This document shows positions 59,990 to 64,000 of a stretch of 64,000 bases of DNA, piece after piece. Location of the stretch: NCBI GenBank assembly GCA_963773665.1, contig CAVZBZ010000002.1:744001-808000 (forward strand), written 5' to 3'. A model generated the notes under the pieces. It had not been told where the DNA came from. It saw only the letters and a list, made by a program, of their open reading frames with translations, and made no database searches. The stretch's first letter is position 1; each line of letters begins with the position of its first letter. Both the position numbers and the translations under genes were made by a program. This stretch comes from DATJLY01 sp963773665. Its GTDB lineage: Bacteria; Pseudomonadota; Alphaproteobacteria; ATCC43930; CGMCC-115725.

Positions 59990-61267
59990 CTATTCCGCCG
60001 CCTCGGGCGCGCCCGAGGCGCGGACATCGGCAAGCTGGCGGTGATAAACGTCGGGCCATGCGCGCGCTTGCGCGGCAAGGAAGAAGCCGCCGCGCGCGCG
60101 GCCATAGGCGTCGGCCGCGGCGGCGCCCGGCGGCAGCGTGCCTCGTTCCGCGAGCGCCTTGGCGGCGTCGAGGAGACGCCGCCGCGTCATCGCGACCATG
60201 CGGTCGCTCGCCGCGAGATGCTCGAACGAATGGTCGGTGATCGGGCCCATGCTCTCGGTGACCGCCTGGTCCTGCTGGTGGATGCCGTCGATGCCGCTGA
60301 AGGACCGGGTGCGCTGGGCGGTGCGGTCGATGAGATAGTCGTTGTCGCGGCTCTGCGCGCAGCGGAAGCGCCCGAACCAATCGGTCGTGTTGGGCGCCAA
60401 CTGGCCGATCTGGGTGACGGAGCCCGGTCCGGATTTCGGGCCGATCATGACGAACATCATGTGCGTGTCGTCGAGCGGGACCCACGCGCGCGCAATGCGG
60501 TAGTGCTCGAACGCGATGAAGGGCGCCAAGGTCCAGCACGGGAAAAGGAAATGCGCGATGCGCCAATAGGTCCTGCCGTTCTCGGCCGGCCGATAGGCGC
60601 CGTAGACCGTGCCAAGCTCGGTCTCGTCAACCTTGTATTCCGGGTCACGATGGACCGCGCCCCAGCGCGTCGGATCGGTCGGCGCGAAGTCCTCGCCGGC
60701 CAGCGAGCCGTAATGCAGGAAATTGAGATGGGACGTATCGATGTCGCCCTCGAGCCCCTGCAGCCAGTTGCACTCGCGCAGCGCGAAGCTGATCGAAACC
60801 TCGTCTTCCGGAATGTGCGTGGCCGCGATATCGGGCAGCGGCGGCGCCGTTTCGGCGGCACCCATATAGACATAGACGATGCCGTTGCGCTCGGCCGCGC
60901 GGTAGGCCTTGGCGCGCACCTTCTCCTTGAACTGCTGGTGCGGCGGCAGGTTCGGCTGATCGAGGCAATTCCCCGCAACGTCGAACTTCCAGCCGTGATA
61001 GATGCAGCGGATGCCATCCTCCTCGTTGCGGCCGAAAAAGAGCGACGCGCAGCGGTGCGGGCAGCGTTGATCCATCACGCCGACCCGGCCGGAGGAGTCG
61101 CGGAATGCGATGAGCCTCTCGCCCAGCAGCATCAGGCGCACCGGGTCGCCATCGGCCTTGAGCTCGGAGGATTTGAGCGCCGGCAGCCAATAGTGGCGCA
61201 TCACCGCGCCCATCGGCGTACCGGGACCGACGCGGGTCAGGAGCTCGGACTCTTGCACGGATGTCAT
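59990..61267 (-). CDS. Rieske aromatic oxygenase, phthalate 4,5-dioxygenase type
   Basis: This is a 425-aa terminal oxygenase. The Rieske site is CPHRCAS...CIYHGWKFD (C-x-H, C-x2-H). The catalytic mononuclear iron region shows DTSHLNFLH. The layout resembles alpha-only oxygenases (phthalate 4,5-dioxygenase, O-demethylases) that use a separate ferredoxin reductase, which is not present here. ATG 61267 overlaps the MarR stop (ATGA). It would hydroxylate or demethylate an aromatic acid before ring cleavage by the LigB-like enzyme. Confidence 0.88.
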   Translation of the reverse strand: MTSVQESELLTRVGPGTPMGAVMRHYWLPALKSSELKADGDPVRLMLLGERLIAFRDSSGRVGVMDQRCPHRCASLFFGRNEEDGIRCIYHGWKFDVAGNCLDQPNLPPHQQFKEKVRAKAYRAAERNGIVYVYMGAAETAPPLPDIAATHIPEDEVSISFALRECNWLQGLEGDIDTSHLNFLHYGSLAGEDFAPTDPTRWGAVHRDPEYKVDETELGTVYGAYRPAENGRTYWRIAHFLFPCWTLAPFIAFEHYRIARAWVPLDDTHMMFVMIGPKSGPGSVTQIGQLAPNTTDWFGRFRCAQSRDNDYLIDRTAQRTRSFSGIDGIHQQDQAVTESMGPITDHSFEHLAASDRMVAMTRRRLLDAAKALAERGTLPPGAAAADAYGRARGGFFLAAQARAWPDVYHRQLADVRASGAPEAAE

Positions 61268-61806
61268 GGCGCATCTCCCGGGATGAGTTCACAGGCGCCG
61301 GTGCGGCGCACGTTGTCGCAAACCTTGTTGAGAAGACGGCGCAGCTCGGCCTCATCGCGATCGGAAAATCCGTCCAGCAGGACGGGGCGCACGGCTCGGC
61401 GGATTTCCGGCAGCATGCGCTGCATCAGGCGCCTTCCTTTGGGCGTCAGGCTTACGAGCGTGCAACGGCGATCGGCGCCGCGCGCGATCGTCACCCAGCC
61501 GGCCTGCACCATGGTCTGGAGCGCGCTCACCGTGTTGGGCTGCATCACGCCCACGCGCTCGGTGAGCTCGCGCTGCGAGATGCCGTCATATTCCCACAAC
61601 ACGCGAAGATAGTACCAGACGCTCCACGGCACGCGATGCTTTGCCAACTGGGCCTTGAAGCTCGCGCGCAGCCCGAAGAGCGCAATCCGCATCAAGAGCC
61701 CGATGCTCTCCGAGGCCGGATAATCGCCCGCACCGGTTCTGGCGGGCGCAGCGCCCGCCAGCCGCCGCGGGCTTGCCGGGCGCGGACGATCGTCCGTGAG
61801 CACCAT
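61264..61806 (-). CDS. MarR-family transcriptional regulator
   Basis: This 180-aa winged-helix regulator has GISQRELTERVGVMQPNTVS (helix-turn-helix), WVTIARGADRRCTLVSLTPKG (wing) and a C-terminal dimerisation helix. ATG 61806 has GGGAG 8 bases upstream; GTG 61833 in frame overlaps the upstream Rieske gene. It lies inside the catabolic operon and so is likely autoregulated. The 18-bp palindrome at 63042-63059, upstream of the operon and of the divergent monooxygenase, is the probable operator. The ligand would be the aromatic substrate or an intermediate (inference). Confidence 0.87.
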   Translation of the reverse strand: MVLTDDRPRPASPRRLAGAAPARTGAGDYPASESIGLLMRIALFGLRASFKAQLAKHRVPWSVWYYLRVLWEYDGISQRELTERVGVMQPNTVSALQTMVQAGWVTIARGADRRCTLVSLTPKGRRLMQRMLPEIRRAVRPVLLDGFSDRDEAELRRLLNKVCDNVRRTGACELIPGDAP

Positions 61807-61825
61807 CGTCGCGGCTCCCGGGCGG

Positions 61826-62989
61826 CTAGGCACGTTCCAGGCTGCGCGTCGCGAGGAAGCCCAGCGTGTAGTCCGCGTCGGCCTGCTTTTGCGCCATCAT
61901 GGACGACTTCTGCGGGAAATCGACGATTTGCCTCGCGGGGTCGCGGATGATGCAAAGCGGGTCCCTGCCCTGCTCGATCGCCGCCAAGGACTCGCGCATC
62001 ATCTGGCGCATCTGGATGATGCCGCCGTCGGACACGCCCAAATGCTCGTTCGGCCGGTCGGCGACGACGCCCTGCTGCTCGACCGCCATGCGATCCTGGT
62101 CGTTGACGTTGATGCCCCACCAATCGCTTGCGAGCGGCGCATACTCGCCGAGCTTCACCTCGCGCTTCGAGGTGTGGAACGAGCGCTTGGCGCTCGGATA
62201 GAAGCGGATGAAATAGAGCAGCGTCGAGGCGTCGTCCGCCGGCACGCGGTAGATCATCGAGCGCACCAGCTCGCCGCTCGGATCGACCGGCGGCAGGGAG
62301 AACCGGTTCACGGTCGGGAATCCGTAGCAGGACACGTGCGTATCGTCGATGCCCTCGACGAGCATCACGTTGTTGGCGCCGAAATCCGTGCGGTCCCAGT
62401 GATAGCTGACCTTCCTCCCCCCGTAAGCCGGAAAGGTGTAGCCGTGCAGCCACGCCAGATGGCTGATATCGACGATGTTCTCGACGTGATTGAACCAGTT
62501 GGCGTTGACGTTCTGCACCTGCACTTCCTTGACGCCGTCCGTCATGCGCAGCACGTCGAAGAGCGGCAGCAGCGGGGCCGGCTCGGGGCCCATATAGCCG
62601 AACACGATGCCGCCGAACTCCTGGACCTGGTAGCTCTTCAGGCGGATCTTCTCCTTGAACGAGCTGCCCTCGGGCTCGGCGGGCTGCTCGAGGCATTGGC
62701 CGGTCTTGTCATAGAGCCAGCCATGGTAGGGGCAGCGGATGCAGTCGCCTTCGACGCGGCCATAATCGAGCGCGAGGCTGCGATGGGCGCAGCGCAGCTG
62801 CATCAGCGCCGGCGCGCCCGTGTCCCCGCGATAGAGCACGAGCTCCTCGCCGAGCACCTTCACGCGCTGCGGCTTCTTGGTCACGAACTCGGAGCACCCG
62901 ACGGGATGCCAATAGCGGCGCAGCAGCCCGCCCATGGGCGTGCCCGGACCGATCTTCGTGAAGCGTTCGTTCTCTTCGTGGCTCAGCAT
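61826..62989 (-). CDS. Rieske aromatic oxygenase (second, operon-leading)
   Basis: This 387-aa terminal oxygenase is a paralogue of the one downstream. The Rieske site is CAHRSLA...CPYHGWLYD, and the mononuclear iron region is VDISHLAWLHG. GGAGGACGCCC precedes ATG 62989; a longer frame to 63046 runs into the palindrome and is rejected. As the first gene of the operon it may act on the entry substrate, and the second Rieske on a product. No reductase gene is found near either. Confidence 0.88.
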   Translation of the reverse strand: MLSHEENERFTKIGPGTPMGGLLRRYWHPVGCSEFVTKKPQRVKVLGEELVLYRGDTGAPALMQLRCAHRSLALDYGRVEGDCIRCPYHGWLYDKTGQCLEQPAEPEGSSFKEKIRLKSYQVQEFGGIVFGYMGPEPAPLLPLFDVLRMTDGVKEVQVQNVNANWFNHVENIVDISHLAWLHGYTFPAYGGRKVSYHWDRTDFGANNVMLVEGIDDTHVSCYGFPTVNRFSLPPVDPSGELVRSMIYRVPADDASTLLYFIRFYPSAKRSFHTSKREVKLGEYAPLASDWWGINVNDQDRMAVEQQGVVADRPNEHLGVSDGGIIQMRQMMRESLAAIEQGRDPLCIIRDPARQIVDFPQKSSMMAQKQADADYTLGFLATRSLERA

Positions 62990-63041
62990 GGGCGTCCTCC
63001 AAGCGTTCGTCGGCTTCTTCGGCCTTCCCGATTCCCTATCA

Positions 63042-63059
63042 TACATAAATATTTATGTA
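63042..63059. promoter_or_regulatory. 18-bp perfect palindrome, probable MarR operator
   Basis: TACATAAAT/ATTTATGTA is a perfect 18-bp palindrome without spacer in an otherwise GC-rich region. It lies 53 bp before the first Rieske ATG (62989) and 76 bp before the divergent monooxygenase ATG (63135), suited to control both. Confidence 0.85.
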
Positions 63060-63134
63060 AACCGGGTCGGCGCACCGCATGGGCGGCACCGCACGGCCGT
63101 TGCGCGGCCTCGGCGCCCACGCGATGATCCGCGC

Positions 63135-64000
63135 ATGATGAAGCTCGGCCTCTTCATCGCCGGCAGCGGGCATCACATCGCCGCCTGGCGCGATCCCAAC
63201 ACCGACGCCGAGGCGGTGCTGAACCTCCGGCATTATGTCGAGATGGCGCGGCTCGCGGAGCGCGCCTGCTTCGACCTGCTCTTCACCGCTGACACGAACG
63301 CGACCTTCGGACCCGACGACATCGAGGTGTGGAGCCGCACCACCGGCGCGCTTCGCCTCGAGCCGCTGACGCTCCTCTCGGCCCTGGCGGTGACGACGGA
63401 TCGCATCGGACTCGTCTCGACGGCAACGACCACATATCTCGAGCCCTACCACGTGGCGCGGCTCTTTGCCTCGTTGGACCAGATCAGCCACGGGCGCGCG
63501 GGATGGAATCTCGTCACCTCGCAGGCCGCCGCCGAGGCACTGAACTTCAACCGTGCCGCCCACGTGCCGCATGCAGAGCGCTACCATCGGGCCGCGGAGT
63601 TCGCCGAGGTCGTGCTCGGGCTGTGGGACAGCTGGGAGGCGGACGCGATCGTCGCCGACAAGGCGAGCGGGCTCTATTTCCATCCACAGAAGCTCCACTT
63701 CCTCGATCACGCGGGCGAGCATTTCGCGGTGCGCGGGCCGCTCACCATCAAGCGCTCGCCGCAGGGGCGGCCGGTGATCGTGCATGCCGGACAATCCGAG
63801 CCCGGACGCGAGCTTGCCGCCGCGTTCGCCGAAGTGGTCTTCACGGTGCAGCAGGACCTCGAGGAAGCGCGCGGCTTCTATGCCGACATGAAAGCGCGCG
63901 CGCGATCGCACGGGCGCTCACCCGACCATATGAAGATCATGCCCGGCGTGATGACCGTCGTGGGCGGCACGCGGCGCGAGGCGGAGGCGAAATACGAGCG
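63135..64000 (+). CDS. NtaA/DszA/SnaA-type flavin monooxygenase (5' part)
   Basis: This is the first 288 codons of an LLM-family FMN-dependent monooxygenase. The N terminus MMKLGLFIAGSGHHIAAWR is typical of the NtaA/SnaA/DszA group, as are DLLFTADTNATFG, SLDQISHGRAGWNLVTS and RPVIVHAGQSEPGRELAA. Such enzymes use reduced FMN from a reductase to oxidise nitrilotriacetate, dibenzothiophene sulfone, pristinamycin or similar substrates. The gene runs off the window end. It diverges from the Rieske operon and shares the palindromic operator region. ATG 63135 or 63138. Confidence 0.87.
   Translation, partial: MMKLGLFIAGSGHHIAAWRDPNTDAEAVLNLRHYVEMARLAERACFDLLFTADTNATFGPDDIEVWSRTTGALRLEPLTLLSALAVTTDRIGLVSTATTTYLEPYHVARLFASLDQISHGRAGWNLVTSQAAAEALNFNRAAHVPHAERYHRAAEFAEVVLGLWDSWEADAIVADKASGLYFHPQKLHFLDHAGEHFAVRGPLTIKRSPQGRPVIVHAGQSEPGRELAAAFAEVVFTVQQDLEEARGFYADMKARARSHGRSPDHMKIMPGVMTVVGGTRREAEAKYE

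Overview
The window is a high-GC stretch (about two-thirds G+C by eye) from an alphaproteobacterium. It most likely belongs to the Hyphomicrobiales (Bradyrhizobiaceae/Xanthobacteraceae-like). Reasons: a FixL-type haem-PAS kinase, FixK/FNR-type boxes, an extra RpoH-type sigma factor, ChaB, a Rhizobiales-style palindromic repeat, and many liv-type, Rieske, LLM and hydantoinase genes. Genes are packed tightly. No rRNA, tRNA, CRISPR array, phage or intact insertion sequence was seen, and no gene-free stretch exceeds 300 bp.

Layout. 1-4.9 kb: 3' end of a CoxL-type molybdenum hydroxylase, a TPR/GT9-like protein, a periplasmic parvulin, then a class I cyclic-di-GMP riboswitch abutting a LapG-like (BTLCP) periplasmic cysteine protease that starts at TTG, and an unknown protein. 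4.9-6.9 kb: flavin monooxygenase and GST. 7-26.5 kb: a low-oxygen/stress island. A soluble FixL-like kinase and a receiver-only protein diverge. Six sites resembling TTGAT-N4-ATCAA precede the kinase/receiver pair, a 35-aa membrane protein plus K+ channel, an ftsH-Nramp-like-usp operon, chaB-rpoH2, a usp plus ba3-type oxidase operon, and a small cytochrome c. A 72-aa protein with two AT-hooks sits inside the last part. A complete livKHMGF operon with a large palindromic repeat interrupts the island on the opposite strand.

26.6-37.7 kb: a frameshifted MFS pump, an alpha/beta hydrolase, a frameshifted LLM monooxygenase, a Tat-exported amino-acid-type binding protein, a PaaA/PaaC-like di-iron protein next to a PaaK-like CoA ligase, a ThDP enzyme, GlgX, and a short treZ remnant. 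37.8-48.1 kb: an orphan TRAP binding protein, a cecR-ybhGFFSR-like exporter operon (YbhF split in two) with a perfect palindromic operator, an HpaB-like monooxygenase and an MsbA-type ABC exporter. 48.2-53.2 kb: an M29/NicX-like protein, HyuB and a multiply frameshifted HyuA.

53.3-64 kb: an aromatic/carboxylic-acid module. An Fbp-like binding protein and fused permease, an enolase-superfamily protein and an RraA/LigK-like aldolase lie on the plus strand. A minus-strand operon carries two Rieske oxygenases, a MarR regulator, a LigJ-like hydratase and a LigB-like extradiol dioxygenase. An 18-bp perfect palindrome sits between the first Rieske gene and a divergent NtaA-type flavin monooxygenase cut by the window end. 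LigB-, LigJ- and RraA/LigK-like proteins together point to a 4,5-cleavage (protocatechuate/gallate-like) route.

Overall signals: the island reads as one oxygen-responsive regulon (sense O2, respire with a high-affinity oxidase, maintain membrane proteins, metals and proteome). All eight convergent gene pairs end within a few bases of each other with no visible terminator. Three genes carry indels that are either real decay or sequence error.
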